The translations under genes and the position numbers were made by a program. From assembly GCF_009389715.1 (NCBI RefSeq), contig NC_052392.1:35075144-35139143 (forward strand): DNA of 64,000 nucleotides. Reading direction: 5' to 3'. Below are positions 23,199-36,620 of the stretch, one piece after another (within the stretch, counting starts at the first letter, position 1; every line of letters begins with the position of its first letter). A model generated the notes under the pieces. It searched no databases, was not told where the DNA came from, and saw only the letters and a list, made by a program, of their open reading frames with translations. Source of the stretch: Phoenix dactylifera (lineage: Eukaryota; Streptophyta; Magnoliopsida; Arecales; Arecaceae).

Positions 23199-24715
23199 GG
23201 TGTTTTCAAATTCGTTTTCTATTTATGCAAGTTAATATTGCTGGAGGAATCCAACAGAAATGTTAGCTCGAATGCAACATATTTGGTAGGAGAATATGCC
23301 CTGGGTGCATCTGGATGTACCTACCATAAATTCTGTCATATTTTTTTTATTTTTGAATTCAAAAGTATGATTTCAGACAACTAGTGTTTAGTTGTATAGT
23401 GAAATTTAACAGCTTTTCCCAAATCACAATTCTAAAAAATTCTATTGGACTAAATTATAAATTTCAAGTACATGGTTTTATAATTTTTTAAAATTACGGC
23501 GTTGCAATTCGAATTTTTCTTTTTAATAGCCAAACACTGCTAACAAAAGTAGCGTTAAAATCCAAAACTTTTGAATTAAGGAAATAGGTAAGGACTGGTT
23601 TGGTTTTGTCGTTGTTTTTGTTCTTTTATTTTTTGACAAATCAATGGAGATTGATGTTGAAGAAAGCATTTGCATAAAACTTCTATAATTCATTGCTTTT
23701 ATTTATTTATTTTTTAAAAGCAATAATTATTTGCTACCAAAATTTTTACAGATTTTACAAATAATTTCAAAAAATAAAATACATGTTTGGTCTAGTCTAT
23801 TTTTCTTCTTCGATTCTTGAACACAAAAAACAATGTCAAACAATCCCAATGATAATGATTTTGAAATTCTCAGAGAAAATAATGATTTTTTTTAAGTTTA
23901 AAACATCTAAACGAAGCCATAATTATTTAGATCTATTTCTAAAAGATAAATCCAAGAACCTACATTCTTTCTACAAGAGATGCAAACCTTATACTACATA
24001 AAATATTTCATATATATATATATATATATGCAAGCCAACACTTACTGCTTACTGCCAAAAGATTTAGAGCTTGGTCCTAGAATACCTAGAGGATGAGTTG
24101 AGCATCTTAGTTAAAAACTGGAGATAGCTGAATATATAGATCATGATGATGGAACCATTGTTTGCTTGGAATGGCGGAATGGGTTGCTTAGAAGCAAGGA
24201 AAATCATCTTCATGTACTATTAAAGCAAAAAGAAATACCTTGAGGAAAGACCAGAACAGGTGGATGAAGAACAAAGAGCATAAAGCATCATCGCATAACT
24301 AGCATAAAGACGAGGGATCATATTCAAAGGTTTTTTTGGACATGGATTGGTTTTGTTGGGATAAGGAAAAGCTGAATACAAGGCATTAATTTATAACTGT
24401 ATAAACAAGTATAAACCTTATTTTTCTTTTGGATAAAAATGTAGTTTACCAAGTAATGGTTGTATCATACTCATTATGTGTTTGGATATTGATGGGGATA
24501 AGAAATGATGTTTGGATATCACTTTGGAATATGTGGATAAAAAGATGAATTTTTAAGAAATTGGACAAGTTTGTCCTTTCAATCCACACTATTCTATGTT
24601 CATTCAATAAAAAATGTCTTTGGATTTTTTTTATGAGGAATGAAATATTCTCGTAGCGATATAATTAAAATATATAGTTTATCTTATTGTATTATTATTC
24701 TTTTACTATTATGCA
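23199..24715. repeat. Local duplication block B, copy 1
   Basis: Matches 33841-35455 in the same orientation with small indels and different lengths of the TA run (about 24009-24028 here). A more diverged third piece is at about 50940-51150. No coding region was recognised. Confidence 0.7.
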
Positions 24716-24935
24716 TATCATATATTTTGTTGTATATCGTAATATAATAAACTATACGAAAATAAAATATTGTAATTATAAGATATCTAGCTATAATGTT
24801 ATATAACGCATTATTCTATTAGTATAGCGTCATTTTATTTCATCATTCTTTGGTTGTTAATACATTGTGTAGTATAATATATATAGTTTTACGATATTAA
24901 TTACTATAAATCATACTATATAATAATATAATGGG

Positions 24936-25374
24936 TGTAACAATCCAGGACCTCACACAAAATGGCTAGCCGGAATGTATTATTTGGGTTTCTTGATCCT
25001 GTATAAGTACTCAAGATCTACCCAGCGAATAACTTATGTGGAACTAAATACACGCCTGCATAAGTCCTCACATACTCCCTTCATTTAAGTCTTGACGCCC
25101 TTGTCGGGCTAAAGGTTCAAATCCATTCAAATCTAATCACAAGCACCACAATCAGCCTGTGGTCAGTCCCAATAAATCCGTGCTGTAGTGTTCCCTAGTC
25201 TACATAGGTTGTGAGCCAGATCTGCTCTAATACCATTTATAACAACTTAGGACCTCATCCAAAATGGCTAGTCGGAAGATATTATTTGGATTCTTTGATT
25301 CTGTATAAGTACCCAAGATCTACCCAATGAATAACTGATGTGGGACTAAACACACGCCCGCACAGATCCTCACA
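24936..25374 (-). mobile_element. TRIM (miniature LTR retrotransposon)
   Basis: Two 137-bp terminal direct repeats (24936-25072 and 25238-25374) around a 165-bp centre. Read on the minus strand the LTR starts TGTGAGGATC. A primer-binding-like TGGTATTAGAGC follows the 5' LTR (about 25224-25235), and a purine tract (AAGGGAGTA) precedes the 3' LTR. A 5-bp target duplication ATGGG lies at 24931-24935 and 25375-25379. No coding capacity. Confidence 0.88.
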
Positions 25375-27359
25375 ATGGGATAGTATAATACATGTATTAT
25401 ACATTGCAATAATATAGATTATCATAAAATATGACATAATTGAATATAATATAGTATTTTTTAAATGCTACGATAGTCATATAATTAACACAATATTGTT
25501 TTTCTTGGTTATTATTACAATAATGGAGCTTGTGTGCAGTATCTATGAAATTTCATTTTGATGTTGAGTATGAAGAATTAGCCAAGTCCCATGGAAAAAT
25601 TGGCACTTGAGTCTGGCATGACCTACAAAGCACAACATCACAAAATAATATTGAAATATAATTTTAGAACATCATAGTGGTATTGAAGATAAGTATTATA
25701 ATATTTTTGATAATTGCTAATACTGTTGATACTTTAGATAATCGATTTATGCACGATACATATTACACTTGTGCATGGGGATTCATAGAAATATTATGAA
25801 AAGGCAGAATGAGTTTGAGCATGTTAAACATTGTTTGTGGACAAAGTTGGCGAAGTATAGGGCTCCAATTAGAAATTGAGGCAAACCGTATATGTTGCAT
25901 GAAGCCTGACGCTTTCTGTAGTAATACAAAACTCTAAAGTTGGTCATGCCCTCCTAGTTCTATAGGTATCGAGTTAGTCTCTAGATGATGCACATTATCG
26001 AGACAAGAGGAATGGAAAATTATTAATTGTCCAAACAAACTTCGAGCACGTTGAAGAGTGGAAGAGAAAAGAAATCCAAATTTCATTACGTAAAATGTTG
26101 AAGTTTGTATGCTAGTTTTAACTTGCAAACTCTCCAAGATTTTTGTGTACATTAGTGTTGGAAGACAAAAACAAAGTCGTAAGTATATTATTTGTTTGTT
26201 TGCGCTCAAGGGTTTGAAAAAAAGATTTGGCTAGTCCTAGAAGCAAAATTTTCCTATTAGAGATTTGAAATGAATAGTTGATGGACTAATATAATTTGAG
26301 ACATGAACATTTGCACTGTATGCCAGCAAATTGCCTAGCTACATATACCATGTCAGGCATAAAATGTCATTTCCATAAGCTTACAAAGTATAGCCAGAGG
26401 AGCAATGACCATTTACATCCTTACGTATGATAAATGTAAATCTATTCTTTAGATGAAAAACATCCTATTATCATGCAAATCTAGTAATAAATATTTCATA
26501 TCACATAGAATGAAAATGGGGAATAAATATTTGTACATTTACATAAATATTAGATTGCATATATTATACACAACCGTAATTAATAGCTTGCGAGATTGGT
26601 AAACTTTTTAAGCAAATTTCATATTTGATCCCCCTGCATAGATTGTTGATGGCTACTCGCACTGGAATCAAATTGATGGGAAAAGCATAATGACCAATTC
26701 TTCGGTGGGTCATCTTTAATGGGCAACTTCACAATTGAAGGGCACCTTTCTCAAGAAAAAATAACATGGATCTTGAGTTGGCCGATTGATCACTTGAAAA
26801 TTTTCAAGCATGTGGTTAAATAATATTAAAGTGAAATGCAAGTAAAATTATCATTTTCAAACACATAGCAACCAATTTTATGGCCCATTAGAATATCATT
26901 TTGAATAGCATTTTATTATATTCAAAATAAATAACAATATAATATGAAAATAATTTGATTAAAACAAAGCTAGTTACCAGGTCTCTTGTGTCTATTGTGT
27001 CTCTGTTTTGATGTAGATAAGATACCATAGATGGATTCTTTGTTAGAACAATGCTTTTACTATTGACAAAGCAGAATAAACAAATGTGCTCCCTATCAAG
27101 GATAAAATTCAAGGTATCATCATTATTGCCTAGGACGTATCAAGTAAGGACGTATGCAACAATATTTATCCAAGTACACACTATCTACTACACTAAGTAA
27201 TTTAGCTGGAAACATGCATGATAGAACAAAGACTAATTTCTAACCAAGCTAATGGTGGATTGTACGGGAGAAAACTAAGTTTAGATGCAATCTCATAGGA
27301 TGCTACGTTAGCTGGTTATGAAAAGGAGCACGCATTATAGTGCATCAAAAACAAGCTAG
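25375..27359. other. Unassigned AT-rich DNA
   Basis: About 2 kb with only short, compositionally AT-rich open stretches and no recognisable domain, RNA gene or clear element ends. Confidence 0.5.
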
Positions 27360-29061
27360 TGATGAGAGCACAAAAGTACAATCTTCATACTATTTTAATT
27401 AGTATTATAGCTAATCTTTATTAATAAAATTAATTAATTAATGTTTTATTTGTGTTTGAGTGCAAGTAATTCAAGAGACTCAATAACGCTGGGTTTCAGC
27501 CCAATGCCCGGCAGCCCGAGCTCAACAAATTTCCCAGTGTCCGTGATGAGGTGACCCAACAGTTCCTAACCTAAAATTTCCATGCATCCACGTCAACGGG
27601 CTGAAGCAAGTGATTTCCCAACATCTACAAGCGTCTCCAAGCCATCTCGAGAGTCCCAAAGCAATTCAATTGCTTCTCAAACCAAGTATCCGCTTCCCAG
27701 CAACTTCCCAATATCAATGTCTTCCCAACTTCCCATCTCCTCTGTTTCGGAACAAAACCAACAGCCATCTTCTTCCACACGTTCCAGCCGCATCCCAACA
27801 GTCCATGAAGAGTTCTCAAGTGTCGTGGCATCTCATCTGCGTCCGGATCTTCCGAAGCTCCCTCGTTATTCTTCCCCAATGGTTTCGGCTGTGTTTCAAC
27901 ATCCAAACGGCAGTGTTTCGTTTATCTAAAGCATCCCAGCAGGATCCATCCGTGAGGAGTCTTCTCGTATTCGCAACTCCTTCCACCCCGCGTCTCATCC
28001 CTTCTCAAACTTCTGCAATGTTTCCAGCCGAAGAGTCCTAAGCAATTCGACTTCATTCATCCCGCATCTCAAGCAACCAGATCATCCCCAAACCTCCACG
28101 CGTCTCATCAGCTCCTAGAAGGCGTTGCTTTCGGATGTTCCCAGCTGCGCCTTCAACATACTATAAGAGGGAGGGGAGGAAGCCACGAGGGAGGGGGGCC
28201 AGCAGCCGTGCGAGGGAGGAGAAAGAACCTGCAGCAGCCGTACGAGGGAGGAGAACCAACGAAGCAAAACATCTGCATCTCCTCTTCCGATCCGTCTTCT
28301 CAGCCGGGCGAGATAGGAGAGAAGGCAGCCAGGCAATCCATCCAAGTGTTAGCGGCTCTTCTCTTCCGATCCGTCTTCTCGGCCGGGCGAGAGAGGAGAG
28401 GCGAGAGAGGAAAGAAAACAGAGCACTCTGTTTTCTCAACAAAAGAAAAAAAAAAGGATTTATGTTTATTTTAAGTTATTCTTTGCTAATCCTTTTTATA
28501 AAAATGCTTCCATCTCCTATGAGTAGCTAAACCTCTTTTAGCTAAGGTTAGGGAAAAGCCTAGTATCTTCTTCATGTATTTTCTTTAATCACCAATGGGA
28601 TTTCAATGTTAGTGACTTGATTTATAGTGCAGTAGATTTATAGAAATTATTTCAAACTTATATATTTTTTTTGATTTATTATTTTTCTTGGATATAACAG
28701 ATGCTTAGAAATCCTTGTAGTTTAAAATAGAATTACTGCAATGCTGCCTATAAAACTAGATCTATTTTATTAATGATTAATTGGTATTTTCACCGCTCCA
28801 CTTTTCGGTGAGGTCTTCACTCAGATCTAACTGAGATAATAGGTGATTAAAAGAAAAGCATGATGAAGTGCTAGGCTGAATCCTAATACTTTAGTTATAT
28901 TTTTATCAATCCGAATACTATTTAGCCTTTAGTTTTTGTTCACTGTCAAATCCCTGTGGATTCGATCTCGGACTCACCGAGAATATTACTTTGCTACACT
29001 CTATACTTGGGGTATTCTACATTTAATTTCTGTTTTAAAAGAGCAAGATAAAAACGTAGCA
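27360..29061 (+). repeat. Athila-type LTR
   Basis: 1702 bp with TG...CA ends. It contains a GC-rich, repeat-laden stretch (28150-28420) with several chance open frames on both strands, and an AT-rich right end. Confidence 0.75.
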
Positions 29062-29067
29062 AGTTTT

Positions 29068-29085
29068 TGGCGCCGTTGCCGGGGA
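29068..29085 (+). promoter_or_regulatory. Athila-type primer binding site
   Basis: TGGCGCCGTTGCCGGGGA, the characteristic primer site of the Athila and related gypsy lineages, 6 bp after the LTR. Confidence 0.88.
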
Positions 29086-30032
29086 TTTGCAACGTGCGAA
29101 TGAGAATAAGGCTGCAAATTTAATTTTTAATTTCTGATTCTTCAAATTTTCTTTATTTTTAACACGGCTGAAATTTCAAATCGTTTCAGATTCAAGGGCG
29201 ACACAAAGCGGGACCAGTAACGAGGAAGATCAAGATCGCATTTTTGGATTCCCGAAGTGAACGAACTCCGACCGTGAGTATTTAAATTATTTTTCTTGTT
29301 TTGTTCATACTAGTCCTATTTTAATAATTCCTAGATTAGAATTTTACTCTTGTTAAATATAAAAAAAAAATTAATTAAAATTTTTTTTGCTAGTTTGTTT
29401 GATCAACTATTCAAATGCAATTTAATGTCATGGCATAAAATGTTAAAAATCTTCTTGATTGTTGCATATAGTATAAAGCATTTGCATAAAATAATCTAAG
29501 GGTTGAACCCATTAAAAAGATAAGGTCGGAATTTCATCACTCGTCCTTAGCCGAAAAATCATCCCAGTGCATAAATATCCTAAGCCTAATTAAAATCAAC
29601 TAGACGTTGGCCCCTAAGGATATTCAAGCTCAATAGGACGAAGACCACTGAAAGTTGCACCAATTTCGCTCTGTGACCCGTTCGATGTCTGGGCAAGCTT
29701 TGTCCCTCTAAGTGATTGAAGGGAGACAGTTTCTGTTCGAAGAAAGTGGGTTTTAAGTGGGACCTTTGCTACACGCATCGTGACCTCTCCACTTACCTGG
29801 GAGCTTACCTTGTCGACTAAGGTTACTAGACCGGATTGGAGGCTTAGGTGTCCTCTTCAAACCAGTTAGGAGCTGTCTAGAATTTTTAGAAAAACATTAG
29901 AAATTGTTGGGTGATGTTTTAATGCATAATTTTAATTAAATTTTTGTTCGGGTGTTTGTTTAGATCTCTTTAGGTGGTACTTGTACCGACCCAAATAAAA
30001 AATAAAAAAATAAATAATAATAATAAATAATA

Positions 30033-30071
<39 letters not shown>

Positions 30072-30099
30072 CAGTGTATGCTGTTGTGGGAGAGAGATA

Positions 30100-31513
30100 A
30101 AACGAATAGATTTTTTCGAGTTGAATCAAGAGATAAAAATTTAATTGTTCAAAATTCAAATAATCAAATGGAAGATAATAATAGTAATCAGGGAGATAAT
30201 GAATTTGAAAATGACTTACCTATTAGAACGCTCCGTGATTATCTACAACCCACTAGGACCAGTACCCCATCCTGTATGGTTATTCCTACTGCTACGGGAG
30301 CTTTTGACATGAAACCAAGAATAATCCAATTACTCCCAAAGTTTTACGGACTTGATTCTGAAAGTCCCTATTTGCATCTGAAAGAATTTGATGAAGTGTG
30401 TTCAACACTTCATTTCAATGATGTCACTGAAGAGGTAGTTAAGCTTAAGTTATTTCCTTTTCTTTAAAGGAAAAAGCTAAGTCATGGTTACACTCCTTAA
30501 GGCCTAGGACCATAGCTACCTGGCAAGAAATGACATGAGAATTTTTAAAGAAATTCTTCCCAACACATAAAACAAACACACTTAGAAGAAATATCATGAA
30601 CTTCGCACAAAAAGATGGAGAGACATTTTTTCAGTGTTGGGAAAGATTTAAGGACCTTTTGCTTGCTTGCCCACATCATGGATATGAAATTTGGAGGATC
30701 ATTAGTTTCTTTTATGATGGTTTGTCCTCCAATATGAGACAATTTGTAGAAATGATGTGTAACGGTGAATTCATGAGTAAGGAACCAAATGAAGCCTGGG
30801 ATTATTTTGATCTTTTAGCAGAAAATGCACAAGCTTGGGATACAACAGATAAAAATAAAAAATCTAAAATAGCACCTAATGCAAAAGGAGGAATATATCT
30901 TATTAAAGATGATAATGATGTCAATGTAAACATTGCTAATCTGACTAGGAAGGTTGAAGCCATTGAATTAAGCAAGGCCAATATAGGAAAAGCACAAACT
31001 ATTGTTGAAAGTATATGTGGAATTTGTGAGAGTAATGTACATGTGACCAAGGATTGTCCTACAATCCCTGCTTTTCAAGAAGTGTTGCATGATCAAGCAA
31101 ATTTCACCAATACTTATAAAAGACTATTTTCAGAAACATATAATCCTAATTGGCGAAACCATCCTAACTTTAGTTGGAGACATGGACCCACTACCAATGA
31201 ATCTCAAGGAAATTTTGTTCCTACTCCTTATGTGCCACCACATAAGAAATTCCTTGAAAATACTTTGCAAACCTTCATGCAAGGGCAAACTCAAATAAAT
31301 CAGAATACAATGCAATCACTCCAAGAACTTAAAAATAGAATTGAGGCTCAACTCAATGTTAGGGAAAAAGGGACATTTCCAGCCCAACCTCAATCTAACC
31401 CAAAGGGTCAACATGAGATCCATGAAGCAAGTTCATCCCAACCAAAATTTGAACAAGTTAAGTCTGTCACAACCTTTCGTAGCAGAAAAATAATTAACAA
31501 AGAATTCCAATAA
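30100..31513 (+). pseudogene. Athila-type gag-like region
   Basis: Shows IIQLLPKFYGLDSESPYLHL and, further on, GETFFQCWERFKDLLLACPHHG, which are conserved Athila/Ogre gag stretches. A cysteine cluster (CGICESNVHVTKDC) sits in the last third. The coding region looks broken, about two breaks. A TA microsatellite (30037-30069) precedes it. Confidence 0.8.
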
Positions 31514-31608
31514 AGGATGACAAACCTGAAAAATCTATTGAAAAAAAAGGATAAAAATAATAATGAATAAGATGATCCAATACCCCATCACAAGATAGTT
31601 TCTACCCT

Positions 31609-31900
31609 TTAACATAACATAGTATACTATTACATTATAGAGTTTTGCTTTGATAATTCTCTCATTTTTTCAGTTGTTTTGAGGTTTAATTGTAGCCCTT
31701 GATTTGCTAAAGGGTAGAAGAGTAACTTTCAAGTTTGATTGGGTCAGTCGGCTAGTGAATAGTGATCCATGAGAGAGTAAGCAAAATACTTCTCTCTATT
31801 CTTTAGAGTGCTTCCTCCTGTGAGCTCAGGGAACAAACAAAGGCCCCTCTCCCAAGCACAGTGGAAAGAGAAGAACAAGGGAATTTGGGCAAGCTTGTTA
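31609..31900. repeat. Local duplication block C, copy 1
   Basis: Matches about 40245-40500 in the same orientation. It joins the broken edge of the Athila element. No coding function recognised. Confidence 0.65.
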
Positions 31901-33840
31901 GAGCACTAGATGTTGCTCCCCTTTCATCTCGCTTACCTATTTCTGTCCCTTATCCCACCTTCACCGAATCCAACTTCGCTATGCCTCGGGCCCTCGATTT
32001 TGGACTCTTCAAACTCATCCACATTCGGCCATCCAATGACTGAATGTGAAATGTTAGCAGATCATATTGAAACATGACAGAATACAGAGGAACTCTGAAG
32101 TTTACAATCATGATTGCCAGACATGAGCATCCTCCTTGAACTTATCTGTGTTCAGCCAACCTTCCCACCTTCCCCCCTCCTCTCCTTCTTATACAACCAC
32201 TCAAATGGTCCTCCGAACTGCCACTTGTTCAACCATCCCACCCTCCTCCTCCTCCTCCTCCTCCCTCCCCGTGCTAAGGTAGAGTGAGAAGTGCCAAATA
32301 AAGATATGAGAAGAGGCTGTTGCAAGGCAAGGGGCACAACAGTGACAATAACATTATATTGTATGTTGTAAGGATTTGAAATCACCTAGGGGAAAAATTT
32401 TGGGATATTTATATATAATGAACAAAGCTCCGTGCTAATTACCCAAAAAAAGGGTTTTAGGCTACATTGTTGTGCATCTAACTGCATCTTGATGTCTTAT
32501 TTGTTTGATCCCTGTAAAATGAGGATGGAATATCAATGGAAAATTAATCTTGTTCCGATGTCTAAATGTTTAAGAATACCATCTCAGGTGAGAGAATTTT
32601 GTTAAGTAACACCTTTTAACCTTCTATCTAGAGTATGGTACTCTTTCAGAATTTTCCTGGAATCTCGAACTACTATCTACTTCTTGAGAACCATAGTACT
32701 TGAAAGTGTTTCTAAAATATTCACTTCTCTGCACTTGCACTTAACTTGTTCCAGAATCTGGTAACTAGGTTTTGAAAGATTTTGAAATCTCAACTTGTGA
32801 TACTAAATCCTCAATGTTCAAGCCCAGATGTCAGAAACCTTTCAAAAGCCAATTTATGCCACTTGATCCCTGTGGTTTGACAAGATATGATAAAGGACCT
32901 TTTGTTCTCTCTCTGTCTCTCTCATCTATCTCTTACTCTCACAAATGAACAAATGAATGAACGAGCAAAAGGAAAAAGAGTCATGTGTTGTGCTTGCTTT
33001 TCAGCCGACTGTATGCTAAGATGTTGGACATTGCACACTTTTTTAGTTGACGTTGCAGCAATATGTGCTAAATCTACTAAGTCTGTTTTTACTTATTATT
33101 GTTCTTGACTGGATTCCTTCTGCTTTGTTTGCAACATTAAAAATAGAAAAAATATGAATATAATATAAATTTTTTGCATGAAGATCTATTTCAACAACAA
33201 TGCTCTGCTTGTCTGGTTAATTGCAGTTCATGAAAGACTTCTCCGGACCAGTGATGACTTTGTTTGGCCCATTGATTCTACTTTTCATGGGCGTTTCAAT
33301 TTCATAATCGATGTAGAGTTCCTGGACCTGAAGATATCCCCGTTAAATGTAAGGATTTCTTCAGGTTAATGTTTTAGGCCTTTTAACATGTAGCTGTTGT
33401 GTTCTTGTCATTCCTAATATAAGAAGAAAATTGACCAATGTTTTCTAAGTGATATAGTAAATGTGAAATGAGGATAATAGCTGCAGCGGTGCTCACACGA
33501 TATTTGTGACAACTTGGTCGTAGGTTGGCAAAAGAAAAAAAAAAATAATCTTTTTCTTAATTCATATCCTTTTTCTTGCTTTCATTTTTTTTTTAATTTT
33601 TCTGGTCTAGTTTTTCTTCTTTTTTTTTTGAAGAGAGCGGGGGGGGGGGGGGGGGGGTTTACTTTTTATTGTTAGTTTTTAGTAGAAGACCCGAGAAAAG
33701 AAATATGTTGAGCAAGAACTCTGGAAGTGAATTCAGACATTCAAATAAGTGTAATTTCGTATTTCATATGGAAATGCAGGGAGGTGACCCATACTTTATA
33801 TGGCCTAACGAAAGCATGATGCAGTCTCCATAGCTGAAAA
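31901..33840. other. Unassigned DNA with a poly-G run
   Basis: No gene supported. It includes a run of 19 G at 33639-33657 and a short exon-like open stretch behind a splice-acceptor-like TTGCAG at about 33228-33307 that would encode a hydrophobic peptide. The second point is reported as a weak finding only. Confidence 0.4.
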
Positions 33841-35455
<1,615 letters not shown>

Positions 35456-35639
35456 TTGTTCAAATTTGGCCTGAGGGTGACTATGCCGGTGGAGTTGAGG
35501 GAGCTGCTGGTTGGTGGAAGAAGAAGACGGAAGCCACCTCCAGCGCGACGGCGGCGACGGTCTTGCACAAAGCCTCACCGGTGTTTCCGGTGAGGGTTCT
35601 CCAACAATCAAGTTAGAGTAGGGTAAATTTGGTCCAACC

Positions 35640-36620
35640 AAAAGTCCCTTAGAATAAATATTATATAGTAATATATTTATATAGTAATGATTGTACCTTA
35701 CAGTCTGTAGGTCCAAAATGAATAATTCGAATTTAGGTTGAGTCATTGGATAAACCATCCAAAAACAACAGGTCACTCGGCCCGAGATTCAGTAAATTTA
35801 AATTCGAACCAAAAAATAAAACGAATATTGGAAGACGAGTCGGCCACAGTGGTTGGCTGGATTCAGAGTTGAGTTAGGAATGTTTGCATCCATCTCTTAC
35901 TGTAGAATGTTTGGAGCTTGGTAAGAGGGTGCGTCTCCTTCGAGATGAGGCATGTCTACCGTAAAACAAATAGAACAGCGGACTAGATGATGTCCTTTGT
36001 GGCAAATCACTCCAGTGAAATCCTTTCGACCTGTGAGGCACAGTTGCCTAAGGCTTTACGAGGCCTGTTGTTTTCTGATTTTGTTGCATGTATTCGTATC
36101 AGATTAGTATAAATTTTCTGTTGTAGCAAAAAAAAATTAGAAAGAAAAAAAAGTTATTCCTCTAGGCTTCATATTGATCAATAACTTGTACGGGTTGGCA
36201 ATAATCATCATATCTCTATCATTAGCAGACTCTCTGCTGTCTTATCAAGTTAACAAAAATTCAAAATCTCAGTTACATGCAGTGGTTGGCACCTCACGCT
36301 AGGAGCTTAATGCCTTTCAATAGATCAAAGCCTCAAATATTAATTTTTTTTTTAAAAAATTTAAATTGTATGGTGGATTTTGGTGAGTCAAGACAATTAG
36401 GATTAGCTTCTCCTTCTATTAAGAAGAATCTCAAACATGCTCAGCAACGACATGAGACAATAATCTCTATTATTGTTGTTTGGGCATGAGGATATCAAAT
36501 CTAGTCTAACCTTCCTCTTGTTTCTTCACTAGTAGTGTGTTTGGTTCCTAACATAAAAATTATAAGTGGCATGATCCGGACTTCACTTCTTTTGGAAGTA
36601 AGATTTATGATTTAATAATT
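35640..36620. repeat. Local duplication block D, copy 1
   Basis: Matches 61190-62017 plus 62931-63060 in the same orientation. It holds the empty target site of the hAT-type element (GGCATGAG, about 36484). Its right part is a module also seen at about 21590-21850, 57690-57965 and, in part, 59520-59640. No gene seen. Confidence 0.65.

Larger units (their letters stand above)
27360..31608 (+). mobile_element. Athila-type gypsy element, 5' LTR plus gag remnant
   Basis: LTR 27360-29061 (TGATGAGAGCAC...AACGTAGCA) followed by the Athila-type primer binding site TGGCGCCGTTGCCGGGGA at 29068-29085. A long leader runs to about 30100 and a gag-like region to 31513. No pol region or 3' LTR was seen: homology to another duplicated block starts at about 31609, so the element is cut off there. 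It looks broken, with a few breaks in gag besides the lost 3' part. Without a second LTR its age cannot be estimated. Confidence 0.82.

Noticed and set aside
24936-25374. SINE with A/B boxes (TGGCTAGCCGG and GGTTCAAATCC)
   Set aside because: The box spacing is far too large, and the equal terminal repeats, primer site and 5-bp duplication fit a TRIM.
28115-28530. Overlapping frames on both strands near 28.3 kb
   Set aside because: They lie in the GC-rich part of the Athila LTR and have no conserved domain.
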